This document shows, piece by piece, positions 18,826 to 27,674 of a stretch of 57,800 nucleotides of DNA. Each line of letters begins with the position of its first letter. Position 1 is the stretch's first letter. Made by a program: the position numbers and the translations under genes. Where the stretch lies: NCBI GenBank assembly GCA_947447355.1, contig CANFJF010000016.1, positions 1 to 57,800 of the forward strand. The letters run 5' to 3'. This DNA comes from Comamonadaceae bacterium (lineage in GTDB: Bacteria > Pseudomonadota > Gammaproteobacteria > Burkholderiales > Burkholderiaceae_C). The notes below the pieces were generated by a model that worked only from the letters and a program-made list of their open reading frames with translations, did not search any database and was not told where the DNA came from.

Positions 18826-20228
18826 CTGTTGCCGACCATCTCTTCCGGTCGAACCCAAGCGTCAAACTGCTCACCGGTCAAGTGACCCGAGGCCAGCGCT
18901 GCTTCGCGCAGCGTGCTGCCTTCTTGGTGCGCTTTCTTGGCGATCAAGGCGGCCTTGTCGTAGCCAATGTGCGGGTTCAGCGCGGTCACCAGCATCAGTG
19001 ACTGGTTTAGCAACGCACCAATGCGTTCGTGGTTTGGCTCAATACCGACCGCGCAATGCACGTTGAAGCTTTTCATGCCGTCAGCCAGCAAGCGCACGCT
19101 CTGCAAAAAATTATGCGCAATCAGCGGACGGAACACGTTCAGCTCAAAGTGACCCGAAGCGCCGCCCATGTTGATGGCCACATCGTTGCCAAAGACTTGG
19201 CAGCACAGCATGGTCAACGCCTCACATTGAGTCGGATTCACTTTGCCCGGCATGATCGACGAACCCGGTTCGTTTTCAGGGATGCTGATTTCACCCAAAC
19301 CACTGCGTGGCCCACTGGCCAGCCAGCGCACATCGTTGGCAATTTTCATCAGGCTGGCGGCCAGCGTTTTGAGCGCGCCATGCGCATGCACCAGCGCGTC
19401 GGCAGATGCCAGCGCCTCAAACTTATTGGGCGCGGTGACAAAAGGCAAAGCCGTCAAACGCGCCAATTCAGCGGCGGCTTTTTCAGCATAGCCCAATGGC
19501 GCATTCAAGCCGGTGCCCACGGCGGTGCCGCCCAAGGCCAGCTCGCACAAATGCGGCAAAGCGGCGCGCACATGCTGCTCGCCATGCGCCAGTTGCGACA
19601 CATAGCCTGAAAACTCCTGACCCAGGGTCAGCGGCGTGGCGTCTTGCAAATGGGTCCGGCCGATTTTGACAATGCCGGCAAATGCCTGCGCCTTGGCATC
19701 CAGCGTGGCCTGCAACTCGGCCAGCGCGGGCAACAATTGCTGGTTGATGGCGACGACTGCAGCCACATGCATGGCCGTCGGGAAGACGTCATTCGAGGAT
19801 TGGCTGCGATTCACGTCATCGTTCGGATGAACCCGACGGCGAATGCCACGCTCGCCACCCAACAACTCGCTGGCCCGATTGGCCAGCACCTCATTCACAT
19901 TCATGTTGGTCTGCGTGCCGGAGCCGGTCTGCCAAACCACCAACGGAAACTCATGCGGCAAGTGCCCTGCCCGCACTTCTTCAGCCGCCGCCATGATGGC
20001 TTGGGCCTTGTCGCCGGGCAACAGCCCGAGCGAGAGGTTGACGAAAGCCGAGGCGTGCTTGACCAGCGCCAGCGCGTCGATCAATTCCTTCGGCTGGCGC
20101 TCGCCAGAGATGTCAAAGTGATGCAGGGAGCGCTGGGTCTGAGCGCCCCAAAGTCGGTCAGCCGGCACTTCAATGGCACCGAAGCTGTCGTTCTCAATAC
20201 GGATGTTTTTTAAATTTGGACTGGTCAT
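18822..20228 (-). CDS. fumC: Class II fumarate hydratase
   Basis: 468 residues, the oxygen-stable, iron-free fumarase interconverting fumarate and L-malate in the TCA cycle. Seen: [16 protein letters not shown] near 100-115, [16 protein letters not shown] with the active-site histidine near 190, and the superfamily signature [13 protein letters not shown] near 320-332. The tetrameric aspartase/fumarase fold is expected. Aspartase is a relative, but the NMNVNEV and [11 protein letters not shown] residues fit FumC. It is divergent from the class I fumarase (start 20352) and convergent with mnhG. Confidence 0.95.
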   Translation of the reverse strand: MTSPNLKNIRIENDSFGAIEVPADRLWGAQTQRSLHHFDISGERQPKELIDALALVKHASAFVNLSLGLLPGDKAQAIMAAAEEVRAGHLPHEFPLVVWQTGSGTQTNMNVNEVLANRASELLGGERGIRRRVHPNDDVNRSQSSNDVFPTAMHVAAVVAINQQLLPALAELQATLDAKAQAFAGIVKIGRTHLQDATPLTLGQEFSGYVSQLAHGEQHVRAALPHLCELALGGTAVGTGLNAPLGYAEKAAAELARLTALPFVTAPNKFEALASADALVHAHGALKTLAASLMKIANDVRWLASGPRSGLGEISIPENEPGSSIMPGKVNPTQCEALTMLCCQVFGNDVAINMGGASGHFELNVFRPLIAHNFLQSVRLLADGMKSFNVHCAVGIEPNHERIGALLNQSLMLVTALNPHIGYDKAALIAKKAHQEGSTLREAALASGHLTGEQFDAWVRPEEMVGNS

Positions 20229-20351
20229 GTCAGGGCCCTGTTGGGTTAGCTGTCAAAATAAGGGGCTGTGCACACGCTAGCAGAGTTTGATCGCTCTGGA
20301 AATAAGCGTCTCTCCCTTTCGTGATCTCCTAAAAATCCAATGAGAATGCCC

Positions 20352-21911
20352 ATGACGACCACCGCCAATATCCAACAAGCCGACCTCATCGAATCCGTCG
20401 CCGCCGCCCTGCAATACATCAGCTACTACCACCCAGCTGACTACATCGCCCATCTGGCCCGCGCCTATGAACGCGAACAAAGCCCGGCCGCCAAAGACGC
20501 GATTGCCCAAATTCTGACCAACAGCAAAATGAGCGCGATGGGCCACCGGCCCATCTGCCAAGACACCGGCATCGTCAACGTGTTTTTGAAAGTCGGCATG
20601 GACGTGCGGCTGACAGGCTTCACCGGCAGCCTCGAAGACGCCATCAACGAAGGCGTGCGCCGCGCCTACAACCACCCCGACAACACACTGCGCGCCAGCA
20701 TCGTCGCCGACCCGCACTTTGACCGCAAGAACACGCAAGACAACACGCCCGCCGTGATCTTCACCGAGATCGTGCCGGGCAACACCATCGACATCACGGT
20801 TGCAGCCAAAGGCGGCGGCTCCGAGAACAAAAGCAAGCTGGTCATGCTCAACCCGGGCGACTCCATCGTCGACTGGGTGCTCAAAACCGTGCCAACCATG
20901 GGCGCTGGCTGGTGCCCACCCGGCATGCTCGGCATCGGCATTGGCGGCACCGCTGAAAAAGCCGTGCTGATGGCCAAAGAAAGCCTGATGGACGACCTCG
21001 ACATGTACGAGCTGCAAGCCAAGTCTTCGGCCGGCGCCAAACTCAGCAAGGTTGAAGAGATGCGGCTGGAGCTGTTCGACAAAGTCAATGCACTCGGCAT
21101 TGGCGCGCAGGGCTTGGGTGGCCTGACCACCGTGCTCGACATCAAAATCAAGATGTACCCCACGCATGCCGCCAGCAAGCCGGTGGCGATGATTCCGAAC
21201 TGCGCGGCCACTCGCCATGCGCACTTTGTGCTCGACGGCAGCGGTCTGACCTACCTGACACCGCCCAGCCTTGATCTGTGGCCCAACGTGGTCTGGATGC
21301 CGGACTACGTCAAGAGCAAAAAGGTCAACCTCGACACCTTGACCAAAGCCGAAGTCGCCAGCTGGAAACCCGGCGACACGCTGCTGCTCAACGGCAAGAT
21401 GCTGACCGGCCGCGATGCCGCGCACAAACGCATCAAAGACATGCTGGCCAAAGGCGAAAAGCTGCCGGTTGACTTCACCAACCGCGTGATTTATTACGTC
21501 GGCCCGGTCGACCCGGTCGGCAACGAAGCCGTCGGCCCAGCCGGCCCCACCACGGCCACCCGCATGGACAGCTTCACCGACATGATGCTCGGCGAAACCG
21601 GCTTGATCGCCATGATCGGCAAAGCCGAGCGCGGCCCGGCCACCATCGAATCCATTAAGCAACACCAAAGCGCTTACCTGATGGCCGTCGGCGGCGCCGC
21701 CTATCTGGTCAGCAAGGCCATCAAAACCGCCCAAGTGGTGGGTTTTGCAGACCTCGGCATGGAAGCGATTTACGAGTTCGACGTGGTCGACATGCCCGTC
21801 ACCGTCGCGGTCGATGCGGGCGGCACCAGCGTGCACAACACCGGCCCGGCGGAATGGCAACAAAAAATTGCCTCGGGTCAGTACAAAACCATCGCCATCA
21901 CGTCTGTTTAA
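20352..21911 (+). CDS. Class I (4Fe-4S) fumarate hydratase
   Basis: 519 residues from the chosen start. A single-chain FumA/FumB-type enzyme in which alpha and beta domains are fused. Three conserved cysteines that can hold the 4Fe-4S cluster are visible in HRPICQDTG, AGWCPPGM and IPNCAATRH. The beta domain begins around residue 330 (GDTLLLNGKMLTGRDAAHKR), and GPTTATRMDSF is a family motif. I prefer ATG 20352 (MTTTANIQQADLIES) because GAGA lies eight bases upstream; ATG 20340 would add four residues. The cluster is oxygen-sensitive, so this enzyme and FumC probably serve different oxygen or iron conditions. murI follows after 21 bases and is likely co-transcribed. Confidence 0.93.
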   Translation: MTTTANIQQADLIESVAAALQYISYYHPADYIAHLARAYEREQSPAAKDAIAQILTNSKMSAMGHRPICQDTGIVNVFLKVGMDVRLTGFTGSLEDAINEGVRRAYNHPDNTLRASIVADPHFDRKNTQDNTPAVIFTEIVPGNTIDITVAAKGGGSENKSKLVMLNPGDSIVDWVLKTVPTMGAGWCPPGMLGIGIGGTAEKAVLMAKESLMDDLDMYELQAKSSAGAKLSKVEEMRLELFDKVNALGIGAQGLGGLTTVLDIKIKMYPTHAASKPVAMIPNCAATRHAHFVLDGSGLTYLTPPSLDLWPNVVWMPDYVKSKKVNLDTLTKAEVASWKPGDTLLLNGKMLTGRDAAHKRIKDMLAKGEKLPVDFTNRVIYYVGPVDPVGNEAVGPAGPTTATRMDSFTDMMLGETGLIAMIGKAERGPATIESIKQHQSAYLMAVGGAAYLVSKAIKTAQVVGFADLGMEAIYEFDVVDMPVTVAVDAGGTSVHNTGPAEWQQKIASGQYKTIAITSV

Positions 21912-21932
21912 CGTACCCGTCCCACCTCAGTC

Positions 21933-22784
21933 ATGACCGGTCTGGTCGGTGTTTTTGACAGTGGCATCGGCGGCCTGAGCATCTTGCAGGCGCTGCGTGC
22001 CGAGCTGCCGCAGAGCCGCTTCATTTACATCGCCGACAGCGGCCACGCGCCTTACGGCGAACGCACTGATGCACATGTGATGGTCCGCTCGCGGGCCATC
22101 ATGGCGGAGCTGCTGCGCCATCAGGTGCAGGCCTTGGTGATCGCCTGCAACACGGCAACAGCGGTGGCCATTGAGCAGCTCCGCGCAGACTACCCAGAAC
22201 TGCCCATCATTGGCGTCGAGCCGGCGTTGAAGCCAGCGCTGGCACTCAGCAGGACTCGACGCATCGGCGTCATGGCCACCCGCAGCACACTCGCCAGCGC
22301 CAAGTTCAAGACGCTGCTGGCATCCCTGGCCGATCAAGCCGAGTTTGTCGTGCAGGCCTGCGATGGCTTGGCCGATGCCATCGAACGCAGCGCAAGCAGC
22401 AACGACACCTCAGACATCCAAGCGCTCTGTGCCCAATACACCAAAGCCATGGGTTCATTCGGAACCCACATCGGGCAGATCGACACGCTGGTGCTCGGCT
22501 GCACGCACTACCCCTTTGCCACAGAGGAACTGCGCGAAATGCTAGGGCCCCAGGTTCAGCTTGTCAGCAACGGGCCGGCGGTGGCAAGGCAAACACGGCT
22601 CAAGCTGGCGCAAAGGGTTTTTCCCGCAGACGTTCAAAGTGCGCCACTTATACCCTCAATGCGGCTGCTCTTGCTCAGCAGCGGAGACCCACAAGTCTTA
22701 CAGTGCGCCGCGCAACGTTGGTTGCCGCGAATGCCGGCAGAAGCGCTCTTTCTCGCTAACCCGCTGAACGAATCAGCGCAGTAG
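21933..22784 (+). CDS. murI: Glutamate racemase
   Basis: 283 residues; makes D-glutamate for peptidoglycan. Seen: GVFDSGIGGLS with catalytic Asp9 and Ser10, SGHAPYGE at 36-43, catalytic Cys72 in ACNTATA, and catalytic Cys190 in GCTHYPF. Both cysteines are present, so it should be active. Upstream ribosome binding is weak, consistent with coupling to the fumarase gene just before it. Confidence 0.95.
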   Translation: MTGLVGVFDSGIGGLSILQALRAELPQSRFIYIADSGHAPYGERTDAHVMVRSRAIMAELLRHQVQALVIACNTATAVAIEQLRADYPELPIIGVEPALKPALALSRTRRIGVMATRSTLASAKFKTLLASLADQAEFVVQACDGLADAIERSASSNDTSDIQALCAQYTKAMGSFGTHIGQIDTLVLGCTHYPFATEELREMLGPQVQLVSNGPAVARQTRLKLAQRVFPADVQSAPLIPSMRLLLLSSGDPQVLQCAAQRWLPRMPAEALFLANPLNESAQ

Positions 22785-22896
22785 CGCAGTAACGCATCGG
22801 ACAAAGCCCGAAGAAGGCAACATCATCCAGCTCGGCACTGTGTGCCAAGCTCGGCGTCTGGGGTTGAGTTCAGAGTGACCCTTTAGACTCTGGCGT

Positions 22897-23817
22897 ATGC
22901 CATCCGCACTTCAAGTCTTTTTCAATCCCGTTCTTCCCATCTTTGCGATCCTGGGGGTCGGCATGCTGTTCACACGGCGTGGTATTTTCGACGCCAGCGC
23001 GGCCAGTATTTTGAACCGTTTTGTGTTTTACATCGGCGCACCGGCACTGCTGTTTTCGCTGCTGAACAGCGCGTCATTGGCTGCGTTTGAGTGGCAGATA
23101 TTGCTGCTCTATTTCGCCTCAGAAATGGTCATCTATGCAGCCGGCATGGCACTGGCGCGCTTTGTGTTTCGGCGTGAATGGCGCGAAGCGATGCTGCTCG
23201 GTATGACGGCTTGCTTTGTCAATCACGTCTTTTTCGTGCTGCCTATGGCCCGATTTTTATATGGTGAGGCCGCCAGTGCCCCTATCGCGGCCATCATCGT
23301 CGTTGACACCGTGTTGATTTTTGCGCTCACCATTGTGGCGCTCGAACTCAGTTCGCCAGGCCTTCACTCTGGGCACAATGTACTGGGTCTGCTGGTCAAG
23401 CATCCGATGCTGCAGGCCATTGCAGCGGGCTTGCTGGTCAACCTGATGGGTCTGCCGCTGCACGACGGCATCAACACGTTTTTTCACTTTGTCGGCGCGG
23501 CAGCGTCACCGATCGGGCTGTTTGCGCTGGGCATCATCTTGTCGTCAACGGGTAGCCGCAACGTCGACAAAATGGCGCTGTCGATCGTCGGCCTGAAAGT
23601 CGTTGCCCACCCCTTGCTTGCTTGGCTGCTGTTCAGCAGTGCGGCGGGGCTGGCCCATCCAGCTTGGACCAGCTCGGCTCTGCTGGTCGCTGCAGGCCCC
23701 TGCGGCGCAATGCCCTTTGTCCTTGCGCTGCAGTACAAAGTCAACGTTGCCACCATTGCACGGGCCGTTGGCTATTCGACCGTGATTTCGTTGGTCACGC
23801 TGGCGCTGATGGCTTGA
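22897..23817 (+). CDS. AEC-family (auxin efflux carrier-like) permease
   Basis: 306 residues with about ten hydrophobic segments in two halves, typical for the bacterial AEC family whose known members carry malate, malonate or other organic anions (for example MdcF, MleP). Seen: NPVLPIFAILGVGMLFTRRG at the amino end, and LVAAGPCGAMPFVLALQYKV near the carboxy end, with the family's helix-breaking glycine/proline residues. Separated by 112 bases from murI. Substrate cannot be decided from sequence. The malonate operon without permease lies 17 kb away, so malonate is one possible substrate, but nothing links the two directly. Confidence 0.85.
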   Translation: MPSALQVFFNPVLPIFAILGVGMLFTRRGIFDASAASILNRFVFYIGAPALLFSLLNSASLAAFEWQILLLYFASEMVIYAAGMALARFVFRREWREAMLLGMTACFVNHVFFVLPMARFLYGEAASAPIAAIIVVDTVLIFALTIVALELSSPGLHSGHNVLGLLVKHPMLQAIAAGLLVNLMGLPLHDGINTFFHFVGAAASPIGLFALGIILSSTGSRNVDKMALSIVGLKVVAHPLLAWLLFSSAAGLAHPAWTSSALLVAAGPCGAMPFVLALQYKVNVATIARAVGYSTVISLVTLALMA

Positions 23818-23951
23818 AGATCGCGGCGTTGCCGATCCACTTCAAAATGTCCTACTGAGTGGTTGAACTTCACATATCTTTTCATCTGGGCAGTCATTCA
23901 ATGACAGTGACTACGCTACGCTCATTGACATTCAATTCACAAGGACTGTCA

Positions 23952-24530
23952 GTGAAAAAGTTGTTCTGGACACTTATCGTTTTGGCGCCCTTCGCCTGCT
24001 CAGCACAGATGGTCAACAGCCCAGTTGTCCCTGTTGGCGCAGAAGTTCCAGTCATTCAGTCACTACCCAAGGCCGGCGTTTATTCAAGCCCAGGACAAAG
24101 CTATCCAGGGGCACTGAACTCAGTTCGGGAACGCTTGGAGCTGACGCCCGCCCAACAAGCGCTATGGCATGACTATGAAGTTTCCATAGACGCGTACAAC
24201 GGTCTTCACTACCGTGAAATGCCCGTGATGCCGACCCAAGGGGAGAAGGCACCGCGACAAATCGGCCGCTTGGTGGACAACTTGCAAAACCGCTTGGCGG
24301 CCCTTGAAGATGTAGAGCAAGCGGCCAAAAAGCTGTACGCCGGATTGACGGCGCCGCAACAGCTCACCGCAGATCAGTTGCTGTTGTCAACAGTACCCAC
24401 TTTTGTCTCAAGCGCCGGCAGCATGAATGCCCCATCAGGCAGTGGTAGCCGCCAAAACGGAAGATCCGACGGCGGCATGCGCTCGCGTCGAGGGGGTAGC
24501 TCAGGTGGCGGATTAGGTGGCGGGTTTTAG
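23952..24530 (+). CDS. Periplasmic LTxxQ-motif (Spy/CpxP-like) protein with Gly/Arg-rich tail
   Basis: 192 residues from GTG 23952, chosen because AAGGA sits six bases upstream and the signal peptide (KKLFWTLIVLAPFACSA, cleavage before QMVN) starts directly there. The core has RLELTPAQQALWHDYE and, later, LTAPQQLTADQLL, two LTxxQ-like repeats as in the helical periplasmic chaperones Spy and CpxP. About residues 165-192 form a low-complexity tail rich in Ser, Gly and Arg that ends in GGGLGGGF, unlike Spy. It is convergent with the VWA gene at 24572 (41 bases between), so it may belong functionally with the MoxR/VWA module. A role as chaperone or envelope-stress sensor is inferred. Confidence 0.7.
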   Translation: MKKLFWTLIVLAPFACSAQMVNSPVVPVGAEVPVIQSLPKAGVYSSPGQSYPGALNSVRERLELTPAQQALWHDYEVSIDAYNGLHYREMPVMPTQGEKAPRQIGRLVDNLQNRLAALEDVEQAAKKLYAGLTAPQQLTADQLLLSTVPTFVSSAGSMNAPSGSGSRQNGRSDGGMRSRRGGSSGGGLGGGF

Positions 24531-24571
24531 CGTCGAACAAGAAGCAGTCCGCCAACTTGGTGACGAACTCT

Positions 24572-25630
24572 TCAGCGACGGTACCAGTGCAGCGACAAAC
24601 CCATCGCGCTGAGCACCAGAAACAGGCACAGGCCCGCAAAAAGAGAACTCACTTCGGTGTCGCGCCGTTCAAGGGTGAACTTGGATGAAAGGTGCTCATA
24701 CACATTCTTCAAGTCCGTGGCATTGGACGCACGAAAAAACTCGGCGCCAGTGATTTTGGCCATGGCCTTGAGCGCTTCTTCATCCACACGGGCGTAAAAC
24801 GACCAGCCTTCCATCCCCGGGATCACGCCATCCGCCGTGCCAAAAGCAACCGTGTAGACCCGCACCCCTAAGCTGGCCGCTAATTTGGCCGCTTCAAGTG
24901 GATCAGGCCCGGTGGTGCGACGTCCGTCAGACAGCAGCACGATGGCGCCACCGGTGTAAGAGCCCACCGGAACCGGGGCGCGTTCAATGGAGGGTGGTTT
25001 GGCCCTGCGCTGATCCAATGACTGGCCCGCGCCAGAATTGCCATAACCACGGAATTCGCGTCCAAACAAAGTCGACTCCAAGTCAACGCCTGCGTCAGGC
25101 CGCAAAGCATTCAGCGCCACCAGCAAACCGCTGCCGGTGGCCGTGCCTCTTTGCAACTGAAATCGATCAATGGACGCGATCAACTCTTCTTTGTTTTCGG
25201 TGATTTGTTGCACCACTTGTGCGTTGCCAGCAAAAGAAACCACACCCACGCGAACATCAGGGGGGAGCTCTTGCAAAAAGGCTTTCACCGCCGCCTGAGA
25301 TGCCTCAATGCGACTGGGCTTCACATCTTGCGCCAGCATGCTACGGGAAACATCCATGGCCAGCACCAGCGTCAGGTAATCGGCCGGAAGCACCACCTCG
25401 GCGCTCGGGCGCGCAGCGCCCACCAAGGCGACAGCGAATGCGCCGAGCAACAAGGCGGGGGGAATGTGGCGACGAAAGCGCTGGCCTTTCCCCATGGCCG
25501 GACGGATGAGTGAGAGCGAGGGATAGAGCACGGCCACCTTGCGCCGACGACGCAACATCCACCGGTAGCCAAGCACCAAAAGAGGCAAGAGCAGCAGGGA
25601 CCAAAGCACCTCGGGCCAAAGAAAATGCAT
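24572..25630 (-). CDS. VWA-domain membrane protein (BatA-like), paralogue 1
   Basis: 352 residues. Two amino-terminal hydrophobic segments (about 6-24 and 58-74) and one at the carboxy end (about 327-345) enclose a VWA domain facing the periplasm, as in BatA/BatB. The metal-ion site is complete: Asp93-x-Ser95-x-Ser97 (DVSRS), Thr163 (GTATGSG) and Asp235 (LLSDG). Residues about 178-226 are an insertion absent from plain VWA domains, rich in Gly, Ser, Arg and Pro. It is divergent from the HtrA-like gene with 67 bases between starts and is clearly paralogous to the protein at 28682 (shared PSRIEA, GVVS.AG, LQRG). Such proteins work with MoxR ATPases, probably in metal-dependent protein-protein assembly. 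Confidence 0.85.
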   Translation of the reverse strand: MHFLWPEVLWSLLLLPLLVLGYRWMLRRRRKVAVLYPSLSLIRPAMGKGQRFRRHIPPALLLGAFAVALVGAARPSAEVVLPADYLTLVLAMDVSRSMLAQDVKPSRIEASQAAVKAFLQELPPDVRVGVVSFAGNAQVVQQITENKEELIASIDRFQLQRGTATGSGLLVALNALRPDAGVDLESTLFGREFRGYGNSGAGQSLDQRRAKPPSIERAPVPVGSYTGGAIVLLSDGRRTTGPDPLEAAKLAASLGVRVYTVAFGTADGVIPGMEGWSFYARVDEEALKAMAKITGAEFFRASNATDLKNVYEHLSSKFTLERRDTEVSSLFAGLCLFLVLSAMGLSLHWYRR

Positions 25631-25697
25631 GATCTTCAGGGGATTTAGTGGATGACACGGTCACTGTATCACCGCTGGCTGTGCTAAGGTTTATGCC

Positions 25698-26600
25698 ATG
25701 AAACGCGCCGCGCTTTACAGCAGTCGTCCCGCCATTCGGTCCGCTGCCTCCGATTCATCGCCACTGGCTGACGCATCCCCGTCCCCGGCTCCACTCTCCC
25801 GTTGGCGCGTCTGGCAACGTCACCCTCGGGTGGCGCTTTTTTTGGCAGGAGTGATCACATCCACCGCCATTTTTGGGGGCTTGCTGCTCAGCCTGTCCTC
25901 GCAACGCGCACTCACGCAAGACGACATCAACGCCGCCGTGCTGCACACCTTGAGCACCCAAGAATTACCCTCGCGTGCACTGCGTGCGGCCCAAACCATC
26001 GGCCCTTCGGTAGTGCGTGTGCGTGGATTTTCAGATGACCCCAAAGACCCTAAGGGTGAAGACCAACCCAACGGTGTGGGCTCGGGCGTCGTCATCAGCG
26101 AAGAAGGTGTGATCCTCACCAACTTGCATGTGGTGCAGGGCTCCAAAAAACTCATCGTTACCTTTGCCGATGGCTTTGAAGCAGAGGCCACCGTGGTGGC
26201 CGTGCAACCCGAAAACGATCTGGCGGTCATCAAAGCCGTCAAAATTCCGGACGACTTGCAACCGGCCACCCTGGGCAGCACCGGCAAGCTGATGCCCGGC
26301 GACGAAGTGGTGGCGGTGGGCTTTCCCTTTGGCATTGGCCCTTCGGTTTCTGCGGGGGTAGTCTCAGGCATGAACCGCGAGTTCCGCACCGAAGGCAAGT
26401 CGGTCTTGCGGGGTCTGATTCAATTTGACGCCGCGGCCAACCCCGGTAATTCGGGTGGACCGCTGGTCAACATGTCGGGCGAAGTGGTGGGCGTGGTCAC
26501 GGCCATTCTCAATCCGACCAGCGCACGCACCTTCATCGGCATTGCTTTTGCAGCCACCATCGAGAGCGCGGGCACGGCCTTGGGTATTCCTCCGTTTTAA
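25698..26600 (+). CDS. Membrane-anchored HtrA-like serine protease without PDZ domain
   Basis: 300 residues. A Ser/Pro/Ala-rich cytoplasmic leader (1-44), one membrane segment (about 45-67), then a trypsin-like domain with the full catalytic triad His144 (TNLHVV), Asp174 (ENDLAVI) and Ser252 (NPGNSGGPL). The chain stops about 50 residues after the active serine, leaving no room for the PDZ domains of DegP/DegS; the frame ends in an ordinary stop, so this looks like the natural form. It starts the operon with moxR (24-base gap), DUF58 and VWA paralogue 2. Expected location: periplasmic face of the inner membrane. It may cut substrates presented by, or partners of, the VWA proteins; that is inference. 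Confidence 0.88.
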   Translation: MKRAALYSSRPAIRSAASDSSPLADASPSPAPLSRWRVWQRHPRVALFLAGVITSTAIFGGLLLSLSSQRALTQDDINAAVLHTLSTQELPSRALRAAQTIGPSVVRVRGFSDDPKDPKGEDQPNGVGSGVVISEEGVILTNLHVVQGSKKLIVTFADGFEAEATVVAVQPENDLAVIKAVKIPDDLQPATLGSTGKLMPGDEVVAVGFPFGIGPSVSAGVVSGMNREFRTEGKSVLRGLIQFDAAANPGNSGGPLVNMSGEVVGVVTAILNPTSARTFIGIAFAATIESAGTALGIPPF

Positions 26601-26624
26601 TTTAATTGAGAAAGCGAGCAGCAC

Positions 26625-27674
26625 ATGGATCAGTCTTCGCAAACGTGGAACCGGGCCGGCATCGCACCGGCGTCTCCTGACACGGCAGCCTTGATGGAGC
26701 GTGTGCTCTATGAAGTCAAGCGCGTGGTGGTCGGGCAAGACCACTTTCTCGAACGCATTCTGGTGGCCATCCTAGCGCAGGGGCATTTGCTGATTGAGGG
26801 TGTCCCCGGTTTGGCCAAAACACTCACCGTGAACACGCTCGCACAAGCGGTGCACGGCGTTTTCAAACGGGTGCAGTTCACCCCCGACCTGCTGCCCGCT
26901 GACTTGGTGGGAACGCGCATGTTCAACCAACGCAGCAGTGAATTCAGCACCGTGCTGGGCCCGGTGTTTGCCAACTTGCTGCTGGCCGACGAAATCAACC
27001 GCGCACCGGCCAAGGTGCAAAGTGCGCTGCTCGAGGTGATGCAAGAGCGGCAGGTCACCATCGCCGGCGAGAGCCACAAAGTGCCGCGTCCCTTTCTGGT
27101 GATGGCCACGCAAAACCCGATCGAAACCGAAGGCACCTACCCGCTGCCTGAAGCGCAGGTGGACCGGTTCATGATGAAGGTCCTGATTGGCTACCCGTCG
27201 GAAGAGGAGGAGTTTGTCATCGTGCAGCGTGTCACCGGCGTCCCCGTGGTGGTGTCAGCGGTGGCCACCACGGAGCAGTTGATGGCTTTGCAAGCGCAGT
27301 GCCGGCTGAGCTACGTGGACCCTGCGCTGGTCATGTACGCGGTGCGACTGGTGTCTGCCACGCGCGACCCCGCACGCTTCGGCTTGCCTGATCTGGCGCG
27401 CTACATCACCTTCGGTGCCAGCCCACGGGCCACCATTTCCCTGATTGAAGGGGCACGTGCTCTGGGCTTTTTGCGTGGCCGTCCTTACGCCCTGCCGCAA
27501 GATGTGATCGATCTGGTCCCCGACGTGTTGCGACACCGTTTGGTGTTGTCCTACGAGGCCCTCTCCGACGGCATGAGCGCAGACGACATCGTCATGAAAA
27601 TCCTGCAGGTCATCACCCCCCCGGACAAACCACTGGACTCGCATGTTCACGTTTCTGCGACGACGCCTCGCTGA
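26625..27674 (+). CDS. MoxR-family AAA+ ATPase
   Basis: 349 residues. Walker A at 59-66 (GVPGLAKT), Walker B at 118-123 (LLLADE), sensor 1 at Asn164 (ATQNPIETEG), and the MoxR hallmark NRAPAKVQSALLEVMQE; the carboxy-terminal lid has GASPRATISL. MoxR ATPases act as chaperones for metal or cofactor insertion and complex assembly together with VWA proteins, which are encoded beside it here. The gene follows the HtrA-like gene by 24 bases, and its last 32 bases overlap the DUF58 gene in another frame. Confidence 0.95.
   Translation: MDQSSQTWNRAGIAPASPDTAALMERVLYEVKRVVVGQDHFLERILVAILAQGHLLIEGVPGLAKTLTVNTLAQAVHGVFKRVQFTPDLLPADLVGTRMFNQRSSEFSTVLGPVFANLLLADEINRAPAKVQSALLEVMQERQVTIAGESHKVPRPFLVMATQNPIETEGTYPLPEAQVDRFMMKVLIGYPSEEEEFVIVQRVTGVPVVVSAVATTEQLMALQAQCRLSYVDPALVMYAVRLVSATRDPARFGLPDLARYITFGASPRATISLIEGARALGFLRGRPYALPQDVIDLVPDVLRHRLVLSYEALSDGMSADDIVMKILQVITPPDKPLDSHVHVSATTPR

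Noticed and set aside
20277..21863. Open frame of 528 codons on the minus strand opposite the class I fumarase
   Set aside because: It lies wholly antisense to a gene with clear family motifs, its composition (rich in His, Val, Gly, Asp) reflects the reversed codons of GC-rich DNA, and it shows no recognisable domain.
25698..26600. HtrA-like gene as a frameshifted degP remnant
   Set aside because: The frame is intact with full catalytic triad, it has a membrane anchor unlike DegP, and moxR starts 24 bases later, leaving no space for lost PDZ domains.
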